From Pontibacterium sinense (lineage in GTDB: Bacteria > Pseudomonadota > Gammaproteobacteria > Pseudomonadales > Balneatricaceae), in the NCBI RefSeq assembly GCF_015209595.1, contig NZ_JADEYS010000008.1, positions 62,001 through 126,000 on the forward strand: 64,000 nucleotides of DNA, in the 5' to 3' direction. The position numbers and the translations under genes were made by a program. Below, in pieces: positions 1-9,735 of the stretch. Below the pieces are notes generated by a model. That model searched no databases. It was not told where the DNA came from and saw only the letters and a list, made by a program, of their open reading frames with translations. Every line of letters starts with the position of its first letter. The stretch's first letter is position 1.

Positions 1-57
1 CTTAGGGTCATGAAGCAGTACGTTGGTATCCAGTATATAAAGCTTAGATGCTGTCAT
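1..57 (-). CDS. PIN/PhoH-family protein, N-terminal fragment
   Basis: Only the first 19 codons are inside the window; the gene runs leftward off the edge. The peptide begins MTASKLYILDTNVLLHDP, the usual opening of the PIN domain of PIN-PhoH fusion proteins (LDTNVLxHDP, where the first Asp is a metal ligand of the PIN nuclease). Family members combine a PIN RNase-like domain with a PhoH ATPase. The start is the ATG whose complement ends at 57, preceded on the minus strand by an AGAAGGAA ribosome-binding site. It is divergent from cobB. The fused PhoH part cannot be seen here, so a stand-alone PIN protein is possible. Confidence 0.75.
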   Translation of the reverse strand, partial: MTASKLYILDTNVLLHDPK

Positions 58-431
58 GGCGGATTCCTTCTGACGCCGGGAGGCTGATTTCCTGAGAGTA
101 AGAGGCGCGGGTAAACCAGCTACAGGCCCGGTAGAGGCTGCGAGGTCGGGTAGGGTGGTTCAGGTTACTGCATAACATCGTTGGGCATCATCCTCTGCTG
201 CTGCGATGTTGATTTTTGGGCGTTGTCCCTGTGGTTAACGCCTGTTCCTGTTCCGGTGTTGCAGGTTAGCGATCTCATTAACAGGCTCATTCCTGTTGGA
301 CCGAGTCGCCTTGTGAGTCAGGCAACCGATTGTACGGGTTCGTTTTTTTCGGTTACCTTGAATTCAAAGATAGTCTAGATATGTAAGCATTGCCGTATTG
401 TGACAACAAGATTTTTTGGGGAGATTAAACG
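58..431. other. Divergent intergenic region before cobB
   Basis: This 374-bp stretch separates the leftward PIN/PhoH gene from cobB. No convincing coding sequence was found. It holds a 7-bp inverted repeat AACATCG/CGATGTT (174-180/204-210) followed by a short T-run, and a small AACC...GGTT hairpin at 324-340 followed by seven T at 343-349, which resembles a weak rightward terminator. A possible weak cobB promoter is TTGAAT (358-363), 16 bp, TATGTA (380-385). A small transcript ending near 349 is possible but unsupported. Confidence 0.4.
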
Positions 432-1139
432 ATGGGTGCGGAATCGATAGTGATCCTGACGGGGGCCGGTATTTCGGCTGAATCTGGCATTCGAACGTTT
501 CGCGCTGCGGACGGTTTGTGGGAAGACCACCGGGTTGAGGATGTCGCCACGCCTGAAGCTTTTTTACGTGATCCGGAACTCGTTCACCGATTTTATAATG
601 AACGCCGTCAGGGATTATTAGCACCGGAAATTCAGCCAAACCCTGCGCATTATGCACTCGCAGAGCTGGAGGCAAGGCATTCCGGCAGCGTACTTCTGGT
701 AACCCAGAATATTGATAATCTGCATGAGCGGGCCGGTAGCCATAATCTGCTTCATATGCACGGCGAGTTACTGAATATGCGCTGTGGGCAGAGCGGTGAA
801 GTCTCTTTCTTTGAGGGGGCAAGCTCGCCAGCGGATCTCTGTGATTGCTGCGGTGAAGCGGGGTTACTGCGCCCCGATATCGTTTGGTTTGGTGAGATGC
901 CGATGCATATGGATCGGATCTATAGCGCGCTGGATAGCTGTGATCTGTTCCTGTCGATTGGTACGTCCGGGCATGTGTATCCGGCTGCTGGGTTTGTTGA
1001 GGTGGCGAACGCAGCAGGTGCACACACGGTGGAACTTAACCTGGAACCGTCGAGAGTGGAATCAGCCTTTGATGAGCATATATATGGGGCTGCGAGTGAA
1101 GTTTTGCCTACGTATATCACGCAGTTTTTAAAGGGTTAA
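432..1139 (+). CDS. cobB: NAD-dependent protein deacylase, sirtuin class III
   Basis: Predicted to remove acetyl, succinyl and related acyl groups from lysines using NAD+, giving nicotinamide and O-acyl-ADP-ribose, in the cytosol. At 235 residues it has the normal CobB length. Visible motifs are the NAD-binding [10 protein letters not shown] (11-20), [12 protein letters not shown] (91-102), the catalytic His110 in LHMHGEL, and zinc-ribbon cysteines C118, C137, C139 and C140. Tyr55 and Arg58 (FYNERR) form the Y-x-x-R pair that lets class III sirtuins bind negatively charged acyl groups, so desuccinylase activity is likely. The ATG follows a GGGGAG-type ribosome-binding site. It appears monocistronic; ppnN follows after a promoter. 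Confidence 0.93.
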   Translation: MGAESIVILTGAGISAESGIRTFRAADGLWEDHRVEDVATPEAFLRDPELVHRFYNERRQGLLAPEIQPNPAHYALAELEARHSGSVLLVTQNIDNLHERAGSHNLLHMHGELLNMRCGQSGEVSFFEGASSPADLCDCCGEAGLLRPDIVWFGEMPMHMDRIYSALDSCDLFLSIGTSGHVYPAAGFVEVANAAGAHTVELNLEPSRVESAFDEHIYGAASEVLPTYITQFLKG

Positions 1140-1160
1140 CTGGCTGAAAATTAACCGATT

Positions 1161-1189
1161 TTGGCAGGGTACTGGAAATAATCTATAGT
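1161..1189 (+). promoter_or_regulatory. Sigma-70 type promoter for ppnN
   Basis: TTGGCA (1161-1166), a 17-bp spacer and TATAGT (1184-1189) lie about 130 bp upstream of ppnN. Spacing is ideal and each hexamer differs from consensus at one or two positions. This implies a leader of roughly 120 nt. Confidence 0.5.
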
Positions 1190-1316
1190 GATTCTGTGAA
1201 CTTCATGGAAATGTCATTGGTCTGAAGTATGACAATAAATGAACATGAAGAGGCACAGGCCACCAGAGAAAAGGTGGCGCGATTGCTGTGTCTGACTGCC
1301 CAAGGAGGTGGATTAC

Positions 1317-2717
1317 ATGAACACAGAACAATTCGTTACCACCAGTGTTACGCCACTGGACAATCTAGATACCCTTTCCCCTTTTGAGGTCGCTAAGCTT
1401 CATGATGCCAGCCAAGGTGGTCTGTATAAGCTGTTTCGTCAGTGCAGTCTGGCGGTATTAAACTGCGGCAGCGAGCTCGATAGCACCAAGATGGTGCTGG
1501 AGAAATATCGTGATTTTGACATCAAGATCAGCCAGAAACATCGCGGTGTGCAGCTTGATCTGATTAACGCACCTGCCAGCGCATTTGTGGATGGTCAAAT
1601 TATTACCGGTATCCGTGAGCACCTGTTTTCAGTGTTGCGCGACTTGTTGTACGTGGGCGACGAACTGGATAAATGCTGTGCCGGACTCGATGAATCGGCG
1701 ACCACCAGTAATATGGTGTTCCATATTCTACGCCATGCGGAAACCATCCGACCGCACGTTAAGCCAAATCTGGTGGTGTGCTGGGGTGGACATTCGATCA
1801 GTCGTCATGAATACGAATACACCAAAAAAGTGGGTTACGAGCTGGGTCTGCGGGGTATGGATATCTGTACTGGCTGCGGACCGGGTGCGATGAAAGGCCC
1901 GATGAAGGGCGCTACGATTGCGCATGCCAAACAGCGTATTGATGATGGTCGTTATGTGGGTATCTCTGAGCCGGGCATCATTGCGGCAGAAAGCCCTAAC
2001 CCGATTGTGAATGATCTGATCATCATGCCGGATATTGAGAAACGCCTCGAAGCCTTTGTGCGCTTAGGTCACGGTATCATCGTGTTCCCGGGTGGGGCAG
2101 GTACGGCTGAGGAGATTCTCTATATTCTTGGATTGTTGTTGCATGAACGGAACCGTAATATCCCGTTCCCGCTGATCTTTACGGGTCCTGCTGGAAGTGA
2201 AGAGTATTTCGCGACGGTGGATCAGTTTATATGTCATACGTTGGGGGAAGAAGCCCGTCAGTGCTACGAGATCATTGTTGATGATGCACATGAAGTTGCC
2301 CAACGCATGAGAGAAGGTCTTGGCTCTGTCACCCAATATCGTAAGGCGACCAGTGAGTCGTTCCACTTTAACTGGCAGCTGCATATCCCTCAGGAGTTTC
2401 AGGAACCGTTTGAGCCAACTCATGAGAATATGTCTCAGCTACAGCTGCACAAGGAACTGACCAGTTTTGAACTGGCGGCTAATTTACGCTGTGCCTTGTC
2501 AGGTATTGTGGCAGGTAACGTGAAGGAGCCGGGAATCCGGGCAATTGAACAGCATGGCCCATTTGAGATTGAAGGTGAGCCGGAGATGATGGCCGAGCTG
2601 GATCAATTGTTGACCTCCTTTGTTGATCAGCGGCGTATGAAACTGAATTACAAAGAGTACACGCCGTGCTATCGCATCAAACAGGCTGAAGCCAATGAGG
2701 AAGTCAGTGGGGCCTGA
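1317..2717 (+). CDS. ppnN: Nucleotide 5'-monophosphate nucleosidase, LOG family
   Basis: Predicted to hydrolyse purine and pyrimidine nucleoside monophosphates to base plus ribose 5-phosphate; the E. coli homolog PpnN (YgdH) responds to (p)ppGpp. The 466-residue product has the three-part PpnN layout: an N-terminal regulatory domain, a central LOG/Rossmann domain with the hallmark PGGAGTAEE motif, and a C-terminal extension. A GTG lies in frame at 1308, but the AAGGAGG ribosome-binding site (1302-1308) overlaps it and is spaced correctly for the ATG at 1317, so I use 1317. It is followed by a strong terminator shared with the convergent putA. Confidence 0.92.
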   Translation: MNTEQFVTTSVTPLDNLDTLSPFEVAKLHDASQGGLYKLFRQCSLAVLNCGSELDSTKMVLEKYRDFDIKISQKHRGVQLDLINAPASAFVDGQIITGIREHLFSVLRDLLYVGDELDKCCAGLDESATTSNMVFHILRHAETIRPHVKPNLVVCWGGHSISRHEYEYTKKVGYELGLRGMDICTGCGPGAMKGPMKGATIAHAKQRIDDGRYVGISEPGIIAAESPNPIVNDLIIMPDIEKRLEAFVRLGHGIIVFPGGAGTAEEILYILGLLLHERNRNIPFPLIFTGPAGSEEYFATVDQFICHTLGEEARQCYEIIVDDAHEVAQRMREGLGSVTQYRKATSESFHFNWQLHIPQEFQEPFEPTHENMSQLQLHKELTSFELAANLRCALSGIVAGNVKEPGIRAIEQHGPFEIEGEPEMMAELDQLLTSFVDQRRMKLNYKEYTPCYRIKQAEANEEVSGA

Positions 2718-2751
2718 CGTTTATAAGCGTTGGTTATTATTTCCTGATGTT

Positions 2752-2784
2752 AAAAAGGCGCTTTCTATAGCGCCTTTTCTGTTT
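2752..2784. terminator. Bidirectional intrinsic terminator between ppnN and putA
   Basis: Perfect 9-bp stem AAAAGGCGC (2753-2761) / GCGCCTTTT (2770-2778) with an 8-nt loop. T-runs follow on both strands, so it can stop ppnN transcription rightward and putA transcription leftward. Confidence 0.85.
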
Positions 2785-2799
2785 GCGTACTTGTTAGCA

Positions 2800-5700
2800 T
2801 CAGTCTCCATCAGCATCCATTAGCAGTTGCCGGTTCCCGCCACAGGCAGTGCTGTTTTGAGTAATCGTTTTTTCCTGCACAAAGCGTTGCAAATAGTGAG
2901 GACCACCTGCTTTGGGGCCTGTACCGGACAAATTCATCCCTCCAAACGGCTGCGAACCCACGACAGCACCGATTTGGTCGCGATTCACATAGATATTGCC
3001 CACTTGGGCGATGTCGACAATATGGTGGATAGTTTGACTGTTGCGCGAATGAATACCCAGTGTCAGGCCGTAGCCTGAGCGATTAATCTCCTCAACCACT
3101 TGCATCAGGCGTTCAGCAGGGAAACGCACAATATGTAATATCGGGCCAAAGGTCTCTCCCGCCAGCTCATCCATGGTATGCAAGCGCAAAATCGTGGGTG
3201 GTACAAAGTAGCCGGGGTCATGTTCGGTGCCCACCGGAAGCTCATACAGTAGCCTTCCCTGAGAACGTGCCAGCTCGATATGTTGGTGCAGTTCATCCAT
3301 CGCAGGCTGGTCGATGATGGGGCCTACATCAACATCAAACCGGTGCGGGTTCCCCAGCTTTAACTCCTGAGTTGCCCCAATCAGTTTTTCGGTGACGGCA
3401 TCGGCAATCTCTTCCTGCAAATAGAGTACCCTCAGTGCCGAACAGCGCTGTCCTGCACTGGCAAACGCAGAACGCACAACATCTTTTACGATTTGTTCAG
3501 GCAACGCGGTGCTGTCGGCAATCATGGCGTTGAGACCACCGGTTTCAGCAATCATAACGGGTAGTGGTGCCCCTAGCCGCTGGGCAAGGGTGGCGAATAG
3601 ATCTGACGCGGTGGCACTGGAACCGGTAAATACCACGCCTGCCAGACGGTAATCTTTCAGCAACAGATCGCTTAGCTCTGCGCCACTGTATGGGAGCAGC
3701 TGTAATGCGGAGGCGGGTAAACCGGCTTCAAGCCAGAGTTCAGTCGCACGATAGGCAATCAATGAGGTTTTGCTGGAAGGCTTAGCCAGAACGGTGTTGC
3801 CCGTGACGAGTGCCGCGGCAATCTGTCCGGTGAAGATGGCGAGCGGAAAGTTCCAAGGACTTATGCAGAGGAAGACCCCGCGGCCTTTCAGTTGCAGCTC
3901 GTTACTTTCGCCAGTGACGGAGATCAGCTCGCGGCTGTTGAGTTGGCTCACAGCCTGAGCGGCATAGTAGTGACAGAAGTCGATGGCCTCCCTGATCTCA
4001 TCAATTGCATCACGCAGGGTTTTACCTGCTTCATGCATACATAGTTGGATCAGCTCAACCCGGTTTTCTTCGAGTAGGTTTGCATAACGGGTTAAGACAC
4101 CTGCACGCTCTGAGACGGGGCTATCCCGCCATTCGGGCCATGAGCGATAGGCATCAGTGAACGCCTGTTTGATCTGATCTGGAGTGGCTGTGTCCAGTAT
4201 CCCTATCTGCTTTTCAATATCGTGGGGGCAATAGATTGCTGTGCTTTCAGTCCCTTGATGGCGCTCACCGGATATCAAGGGTGTGGCATGCCAGGTTTTT
4301 TGTTCAAAACGATCCAGCTCATTCCGTAGCGCTAACAGCGCCTTGCTTGAGCCGTAGTTAAAACTCTCAGCATTACGACGTGTATTGGCGTAGATATCAC
4401 CGGGGAGTGGAATGCGAGGGTTACGCAGCGCGCTGGTTTGTTTCAGGCGTTCGATGGGGCTTTTTAACAGGCTGTTGATGGGAATACTGCGATTGTTCGC
4501 TTTGAATACAAAGGAGCTATTTGCCCCGTTTTCCAGCAGGCGTCGCACTAGATAAGGTAGCAGTTCACGATGATCCCCTACGGGTGCGTAGATACGACAA
4601 GGCAGGCGCTGTTCTCGGCAAATTTGTTGATACAAGCCATCACCCATGCCATGAAGTCGCTGGAACTGAATCGGCTTATTGCTGGGAATCTCCAGCAGCT
4701 GAGCTGCTGTTAATGCATTGTGAGTTGCAAATTCCGGCACTAGCGAGTGGCACTGTTCCGACAGTAAAAAGCGTGCGCAGACAAGGTAGGCGATATCGGT
4801 ACTCGCTTTGAGGGTATATACCGGATAGTCCTCGAGCCCCAGTTGTTGCGCCTGTTTAATCTCAGCATCCCAATATGCGCCTTTGACCAAGCGAACCGGT
4901 ATTGGCGTATCCAGTTCTCGACCGAGATGTTCCAGCCACGCAAGGGTCGGCAGGGCACGTTTACCATACGCTTGTACTGCCAGCCCCAGCTTGCCCCAGC
5001 CAATGACCAGATCGGTACGCAGTAATTCCTTGAATAGATTGAGGCTGAGTTCCAGTCGATCGGCTTCTTCCGCATCCAGGGTGATGCCCACATCCACGGC
5101 ACGGGCAGCGACGATCAGTTGCAGTAAGCGGTCAGTCAGTTCCTGAAAAACGCGGCGGTTCTTCAGGTTTTCGAAACGTGGATGAAGGGCGGACAGTTTG
5201 ATCGAAATAGTTGTATCGGCTGTACTGTTTTGCAGACCGACGGTCTCAATCGCATTCAGGTAAGCGTTGAAGTAATGTTCGGCATCCTGACCACTGACGG
5301 CCGCTTCTCCCAGCATATCGAAGGAAAACTGGCTCAGTTCCGGGTCATAGTCGCAACGTTTATCACAGGCGTCTTGAATATTCTCGGCGAACACAAAGTT
5401 CTCACCGAGTGAGCGCATGATCAGTTTCATCGCCTGCAATAAAGCGGGCCGTCCTAACCGCCGCCGTACGGATGCGTAAAGGCCTGATGGGCTGCTGTCC
5501 TGCGATACCAGCCGCTGCCCCATCGCAATACCCCAAATGGATGTATTGAAGAGCGTGCTTTCACTGCTACCCAGTGCTTGCTCCCAATCAGCGGAATCCA
5601 GTTTGTCTTCAACCAGTGCATAAGCGGTCTCCGCATCAGGGATACGCAGCAGTGCTTCTGCCATCGACATCAAGGCTAACCCCTCATCGGAGTTAAGACT

Positions 5701-5931
5701 GAACTGGCTCAGGAGGCTGTGCAGATCAAATTTGCTGGTGGGTTGTTCGCGTAGGGTTGTCAGCCACGTAGCGGCCAAATTGGCGGCGCCGGGCGTGTCT
5801 GGCACTAATTGTTGGAGTTCTGCGACCATCAGCTTTTCGTCAGCGGTGTAGTGATCGCAGAGTTCCTGCCAGAGGCTTGGCAGATCTTCCTGATGAAATT
5901 CAGGTGTGAAGTAGTGAAATAGCGGATGCAT
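2800..5931 (-). CDS. putA: Bifunctional proline dehydrogenase / P5C dehydrogenase
   Basis: Oxidises proline to glutamate in two steps: the FAD-dependent proline dehydrogenase makes pyrroline-5-carboxylate, and the NAD-dependent aldehyde dehydrogenase domain oxidises the hydrolysed semialdehyde. In 1043 residues I see the PRODH barrel with the FAD-site motif [14 protein letters not shown], then the P5CDH domain with the glutamate motif AETGG and catalytic Cys830 in [10 protein letters not shown]. There is no N-terminal ribbon-helix-helix DNA-binding segment, unlike the about 1320-residue E. coli PutA. This is therefore a catalytic-only PutA that should not repress its own gene. The ATG is preceded by AGGCGG. 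No putP transporter is visible nearby. Confidence 0.95.
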   Translation of the reverse strand: MHPLFHYFTPEFHQEDLPSLWQELCDHYTADEKLMVAELQQLVPDTPGAANLAATWLTTLREQPTSKFDLHSLLSQFSLNSDEGLALMSMAEALLRIPDAETAYALVEDKLDSADWEQALGSSESTLFNTSIWGIAMGQRLVSQDSSPSGLYASVRRRLGRPALLQAMKLIMRSLGENFVFAENIQDACDKRCDYDPELSQFSFDMLGEAAVSGQDAEHYFNAYLNAIETVGLQNSTADTTISIKLSALHPRFENLKNRRVFQELTDRLLQLIVAARAVDVGITLDAEEADRLELSLNLFKELLRTDLVIGWGKLGLAVQAYGKRALPTLAWLEHLGRELDTPIPVRLVKGAYWDAEIKQAQQLGLEDYPVYTLKASTDIAYLVCARFLLSEQCHSLVPEFATHNALTAAQLLEIPSNKPIQFQRLHGMGDGLYQQICREQRLPCRIYAPVGDHRELLPYLVRRLLENGANSSFVFKANNRSIPINSLLKSPIERLKQTSALRNPRIPLPGDIYANTRRNAESFNYGSSKALLALRNELDRFEQKTWHATPLISGERHQGTESTAIYCPHDIEKQIGILDTATPDQIKQAFTDAYRSWPEWRDSPVSERAGVLTRYANLLEENRVELIQLCMHEAGKTLRDAIDEIREAIDFCHYYAAQAVSQLNSRELISVTGESNELQLKGRGVFLCISPWNFPLAIFTGQIAAALVTGNTVLAKPSSKTSLIAYRATELWLEAGLPASALQLLPYSGAELSDLLLKDYRLAGVVFTGSSATASDLFATLAQRLGAPLPVMIAETGGLNAMIADSTALPEQIVKDVVRSAFASAGQRCSALRVLYLQEEIADAVTEKLIGATQELKLGNPHRFDVDVGPIIDQPAMDELHQHIELARSQGRLLYELPVGTEHDPGYFVPPTILRLHTMDELAGETFGPILHIVRFPAERLMQVVEEINRSGYGLTLGIHSRNSQTIHHIVDIAQVGNIYVNRDQIGAVVGSQPFGGMNLSGTGPKAGGPHYLQRFVQEKTITQNSTACGGNRQLLMDADGD

Positions 5932-6062
5932 CTGTCACCGCCTGATTGTCCGTGAATGTCCGGATCAGTTTAGTTCAAGCACAAGGTTCATGCACTGGCT
6001 GTTTGGTAAAGAAAAGGTGTGTAACGTCGAATGGAAAAGGAGGATGAGGTTAGACGATACCA

Positions 6063-6124
6063 CCCCGGCAGGGGAAATGGGCCGGGGCGATATGACCTGC
6101 CGTAAGCGAGCATGCTTACGGCAG
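6063..6124. terminator. Two tandem hairpins downstream of the thiolase gene
   Basis: Stem 1 is CCCCGGC/GCCGGGG (about 6063-6088). Stem 2 is a perfect 11-bp stem CTGCCGTAAGC (6097-6107) / GCTTACGGCAG (6114-6124) with a 6-nt loop. Both lie just past the stop of the leftward thiolase gene. No clear T-run follows, so they may act as 3'-end stabilisers or Rho-assisted terminators rather than canonical intrinsic terminators. Confidence 0.5.
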
Positions 6125-6134
6125 CTTAGGGTGT

Positions 6135-7319
6135 TTAGACGCGCTCGAACAACGCGGCGATACCCTGACCACCACCAATACACATGGTCACAACAGCGTA
6201 ACGGCCACCCGTGCGCTGCAGTTCATACAATGCTTTGACGGTAATAATTGCGCCAGTTGCACCAATTGGATGGCCCAAAGAGATACCGGAACCGTTGACG
6301 TTTACTTTGTCCATCGGCAATTCCAGATCACGGCACACCGCCAGTGCTTGAGCGGCGAAGGCTTCGTTGACTTCCCAAACGTCGATATCACCCACAGCCA
6401 GATCAGCCTTGTCCAGCAACTTACGTACCGCCGGAACAGGACCAATACCCATATATTTAGGTTCTACGCCCGCGAAGCTGTAGCCCGCCAGGCGTGCCAT
6501 GGGTTTCAGACCTTTAGCTTCAGCCACGTCAGCAGCCATCAGCGTGACAGCGGCGGCGGCATCGTTGATACCGGATGCGTTACCTGCAGTGACGGAACCG
6601 TCTTTTTTGAATGCGGGACGCATTTTGGTCAGGTCTGCCTGAGTCAGACCGTGGCGGGTGTGTTCGTCGGTATCAAACACAACCGTTTTACGGCGTTCAG
6701 TGATTTCGATTGGCAGAATCTGGTCTTTAAAACGGCCTTCTTTAATCGCCGCTTCTGCGCGATTGTGGCTCGTGACTGCCAAAGCGTCCTGATCTTCGCG
6801 GCTGATATCCCATTTATCAGCAACATTTTCTGCCGTGATACCCATGTGGGTATCATCAAACGGACAGGTAAGGGCACCGACCATTGCATCGACGATCTTG
6901 CCATCGCCCATACGCTGACCGAAACGGGCCGTTGGCATCCAGTACTGGGCACGGCTCATCACTTCGGTACCACCGGCAACAGCAGCATCGCACTGATCTG
7001 TTTCGATCTGTTGTGCAGCAGTAATGATTGCTTGTAAACCACTACCGCACAAACGGTTAACGGTCACCGCTGGCGTTTCGTGTGGCAGACCACCATTGAC
7101 GGCTGCCGCACGGCTGACATACATATCCTGACGCTCGGTATGAACCACGTTCCCAAATACTGCGTGACCATAATCTTCCGGTGCTGCGCCGGAACGTTTT
7201 ACTGCTTCTTCAACACAGGCTGCACCCAACTCACCTGGGGTTTTGCTCTTGAGGCTCCCACCAAATCCACCAATTGCGGTACGCACGCCACTAAGAACTA
7301 CAATGTCTCGATTGCTCAT
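6135..7319 (-). CDS. Acetyl-CoA C-acetyltransferase (thiolase)
   Basis: Condenses two acetyl-CoA to acetoacetyl-CoA, or runs the reverse thiolysis, in short-chain fatty-acid, ketone-body or PHB metabolism. The 394-residue chain is a complete thiolase II family enzyme. It carries the acyl-accepting Cys91 in NRLCGSGLQAI, His350 in GHPIGATGA and Cys380 in CIGGGQG, the full catalytic triad. The ATG has an AAGGA ribosome-binding site. It is transcribed in the same direction as putA but separated by hairpins, so it is probably its own unit. No phaB or phaC gene is adjacent; AtoB- and PhaA-like roles cannot be told apart from sequence alone. Confidence 0.93.
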   Translation of the reverse strand: MSNRDIVVLSGVRTAIGGFGGSLKSKTPGELGAACVEEAVKRSGAAPEDYGHAVFGNVVHTERQDMYVSRAAAVNGGLPHETPAVTVNRLCGSGLQAIITAAQQIETDQCDAAVAGGTEVMSRAQYWMPTARFGQRMGDGKIVDAMVGALTCPFDDTHMGITAENVADKWDISREDQDALAVTSHNRAEAAIKEGRFKDQILPIEITERRKTVVFDTDEHTRHGLTQADLTKMRPAFKKDGSVTAGNASGINDAAAAVTLMAADVAEAKGLKPMARLAGYSFAGVEPKYMGIGPVPAVRKLLDKADLAVGDIDVWEVNEAFAAQALAVCRDLELPMDKVNVNGSGISLGHPIGATGAIITVKALYELQRTGGRYAVVTMCIGGGQGIAALFERV

Positions 7320-7550
7320 TCTGCATCCTTCTTCGTTGTCGTTATTATTTCTTCTTATAGTGAACCACCGGTTGTCACTTCCCTGGGTGGCTATTTCCTG
7401 TTCAGGAATGCTTCCACTGTATCACTCCTAAGTTACGTCGCTATACGATGGGCTTAAGCAATTGGTCGAAAATAGACCAATGTCTGAGTCCTACATGCGT
7501 GTTGCCGTGACATTGTCGGGTTATGACAATGTCACTCTAAAGGAGTATAT

Positions 7551-7595
7551 TTGGCTCTGCTTTTGGTTGTGATTTCAGGTTGGGTATTGGTTTGA
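7551..7595 (+). CDS. Possible 14-codon leader peptide upstream of the M23 gene
   Basis: A TTG at 7551 lies 5 nt after the best ribosome-binding site of the region, AAAGGAG (7539-7545). It opens a 14-codon hydrophobic frame (MALLLVVISGWVLV) ending at TGA 7593-7595. That stop overlaps the TTG at 7592 which I take as the M23 start (TTGA overlap). The arrangement suggests translational coupling, but such a short frame may be chance. No homology can be judged. Confidence 0.3.
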   Translation: MALLLVVISGWVLV

Positions 7596-8584
7596 AAAAC
7601 AGATTAGTTGTGACCCTGACAACCGTGCATGGATCGCGGCAGTTTTTTCTAAATCAGCTGGCCCGCTATGCATTGGTTGTGTTCGTATTGTTGGCGGCGG
7701 TCAGTTTTTTTATATCCAATCCGTTGTTGTTAAAAACCAGTGAAGATCTGGAAGAACTGGCGATTGATCACGAGCAGCTGAGTCAGGATTACGAACTGAT
7801 GCTGGGTTCCCAGCAACTCTATAAATCAGAGATGGACGAACTCTCCGGTACGCTTAATTCGTTGATGAGCCAGAAAGCTCAACTGGAAGAAGAGAACGTT
7901 CGTATAGGTGCACTGAATCAATCCTTGGATCAATCGCTTGAAGGGCTGGAGCAGCTACTGGGTCTTCCTATCTCGGATACGATGACGGAGACGCGTGCAG
8001 AAGAGCTTCAGGTGATGGCGAGTAAGCGCCTCTACTTCCTGCATATGATTCCCAATGGGATGCCGATCCGAAGCCCGCGTATTACGGCGCGTTTTGGTTC
8101 ACGGCTGCATCCTGTGTTAAAAAAGCGTCATAACCACAACGGAATTGATTTTAAGGCGAGTATCGGTACGCCAATCTATGCCACTGCGGATGCAGTGGTG
8201 GAATACGCCGGATACCATAAACAGAGTGGTTACGGTAAGTTAATCATTCTGCTACATAATTTTGGATTTAAAACGTACTACGGGCACCTGAACAAGGTGA
8301 AGGTTGGAAACCGTGAATTTGTGCGTAAAGGACAGTTGATCGGCTACAGCGGCAACACGGGTATCTCTACCGGTCCGCATCTGCATTATGAGGTGCGGCA
8401 CCTGTTTACACCGTTGGATCCAGCACCGTTTCTCGCTTGGAGTATGTCTGATTTTGATTCACTCTTCAGTAAAGTAAAGGATGTGAAATGGGCCTCATTA
8501 AAAGAAATGTATCCTCTGAATCAAAGCAGGGTCGGGCAGGAACAACCATCGTCGCAGAAGGAAATAAGTTCAGCGGCGAAATGA
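7592..8584 (+). CDS. Membrane-anchored M23 (LytM-type) peptidase
   Basis: Predicted periplasmic zinc endopeptidase acting on peptidoglycan cross-links. The 330-residue product has a short cytoplasmic N-terminus, one transmembrane helix (about residues 21-43), a coiled-coil stretch (about 50-120) and a C-terminal LytM domain. Zinc-ligand motifs are visible in HNHNGIDF and GPHLHYEV. No ATG fits; TTG codons at 7580 and 7592 are candidates, and 7592 is preferred because it overlaps the stop of a leader frame with a strong ribosome-binding site. The last 97 nt overlap the bactofilin start, and the final residues after VKWASLKEM lie entirely in the overlap. Pairing with a bactofilin fits a role in cell shape. 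Confidence 0.85.
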   Translation: MKNRLVVTLTTVHGSRQFFLNQLARYALVVFVLLAAVSFFISNPLLLKTSEDLEELAIDHEQLSQDYELMLGSQQLYKSEMDELSGTLNSLMSQKAQLEEENVRIGALNQSLDQSLEGLEQLLGLPISDTMTETRAEELQVMASKRLYFLHMIPNGMPIRSPRITARFGSRLHPVLKKRHNHNGIDFKASIGTPIYATADAVVEYAGYHKQSGYGKLIILLHNFGFKTYYGHLNKVKVGNREFVRKGQLIGYSGNTGISTGPHLHYEVRHLFTPLDPAPFLAWSMSDFDSLFSKVKDVKWASLKEMYPLNQSRVGQEQPSSQKEISSAAK

Positions 8585-8937
8585 AAGTGACGGGCAAAAT
8601 GCATATTGATGGGACGTTTGATGGCACCATCAGCTCGATCGACAACATCTCAATCGGTAAGTCAGGCCATGTTCGTGGTTTGATCCGGGCGCGTCATATT
8701 AATGTCAGCGGCCTGTTGGAGGGTGATGTCATTTGTGACGAGTTGCACATTGAAGCAGACGGCAAAGTGCAGGCAACTGTCACGAGCAAGCAGATGTCGA
8801 TTAATGCGCGTGGTAACTTTGTAGGTGAGCGCAAAAACTGGGAGCAGGCCGCAGTCGATAAAGCACTGGAGGCGCTGCCGGTGGTCGAGGCTATAGAAGC
8901 ACCGGCTGAAAAAGTAGTTTCGAAAAAAAAGGGTTAA
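8488..8937 (+). CDS. Bactofilin (polymer-forming cytoskeletal protein)
   Basis: Bactofilins polymerise without nucleotide into membrane-associated filaments that position cell-wall enzymes. The 149-residue protein has an unstructured N-terminus, a right-handed beta-helix core (about residues 20-115) with the hydrophobic-Gly repeat pattern (GNKFSGEMKVTGKMHIDGTF, then repeated I/V-x-G turns) and a charged C-terminal tail. The ATG at 8488 has an AAAGGATG ribosome-binding site inside the end of the M23 gene, and the N-terminus MGLIKRN is typical of the family. Overlap with the peptidase gene implies co-expression, like the Helicobacter CcmA-Csd shape modules. Confidence 0.92.
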   Translation: MGLIKRNVSSESKQGRAGTTIVAEGNKFSGEMKVTGKMHIDGTFDGTISSIDNISIGKSGHVRGLIRARHINVSGLLEGDVICDELHIEADGKVQATVTSKQMSINARGNFVGERKNWEQAAVDKALEALPVVEAIEAPAEKVVSKKKG

Positions 8938-8946
8938 AGCACGAGT

Positions 8947-9714
8947 ATGTGTGAATTACTTGGCATGAGTGCCAATGTGCCAACTGATATTTGTTTCAGT
9001 TTCAGTGGATTGATGCAGCGGGGTGGTGGCACAGGACCGCACCGTGATGGTTGGGGTATCGCTTTTTATGAAGGCAAAGGGTTAAGGAGTTTTCATGACC
9101 CGGAGCCGAGCGTGGATTCTCAGATTGCTAACTTGATCAAGGAACATCCGATCAAAAGTAATGTGGTGATCAGTCATATTCGTCAGGCCAATGTAGGCGA
9201 AGTAAACCTTGCCAATACACATCCATTTACCCGCGAGCTTTGGGGGTTTATCTGGACGTTTGCTCACAATGGACAACTGGATAAAGCGTTATTTGATCTA
9301 CCGCTGACGCATTATCATCCGGTGGGTACAACCGATAGCGAATACGCATTTTGTTGGCTATTAGGCGAGATTCGGAATGCGTTTCCAGAGCGCCCGGATG
9401 ACCTTGTTGCGTTGCAAACGTTTATTCAGGAGCGCTGTGATCAGCTCCGTGCGTTGGGCGTGTTTAATATGTTATTGACGGAGTCCACCTGGTTATTTGC
9501 CTATTGCAGTAGCAAGCTGGCCTGGATTACGCGTAAAGCTCCTTTTGGTGAAGCATCACTGACGGATTGTGAGCTGACGGTGGATTTCTACAAAGAAACC
9601 ACACCCAACGACATTGTGACCGTGATTACTACCGTGCCACTGACTGAAAACGAGGTGTGGACGAAGCTGGAACCGGGTGAAATGATCACCTTCGCGGATG
9701 GTATTCCAGTCTGA
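8947..9714 (+). CDS. Class II glutamine amidotransferase (YafJ-like)
   Basis: A 255-residue stand-alone N-terminal-nucleophile glutaminase. The chain begins [13 protein letters not shown]; removal of Met exposes the catalytic Cys2. Family signatures include [19 protein letters not shown], the oxyanion region [18 protein letters not shown] and FAHNGQL. The substrate of this YafJ-type group is not established. The gene begins 9 nt after the bactofilin stop and is followed 21 nt later by an acyl-CoA ligase gene, so all three are probably co-transcribed with the M23 gene, although no functional link is obvious. Confidence 0.9.
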   Translation: MCELLGMSANVPTDICFSFSGLMQRGGGTGPHRDGWGIAFYEGKGLRSFHDPEPSVDSQIANLIKEHPIKSNVVISHIRQANVGEVNLANTHPFTRELWGFIWTFAHNGQLDKALFDLPLTHYHPVGTTDSEYAFCWLLGEIRNAFPERPDDLVALQTFIQERCDQLRALGVFNMLLTESTWLFAYCSSKLAWITRKAPFGEASLTDCELTVDFYKETTPNDIVTVITTVPLTENEVWTKLEPGEMITFADGIPV

Positions 9715-9735
9715 CCGAACCCACTAAGGACAGAT

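Noticed and set aside
364-1023. 219-codon minus-strand frame over cobB
   Set aside because: Overlaps the well-supported sirtuin gene; low-complexity Arg/His/Pro-rich product.
6270-7037. Long plus-strand frame of 255 codons
   Set aside because: It lies wholly antisense to the thiolase gene, whose catalytic motifs are intact; residue composition is odd (His/Cys/Phe-rich) and no family motif is visible.
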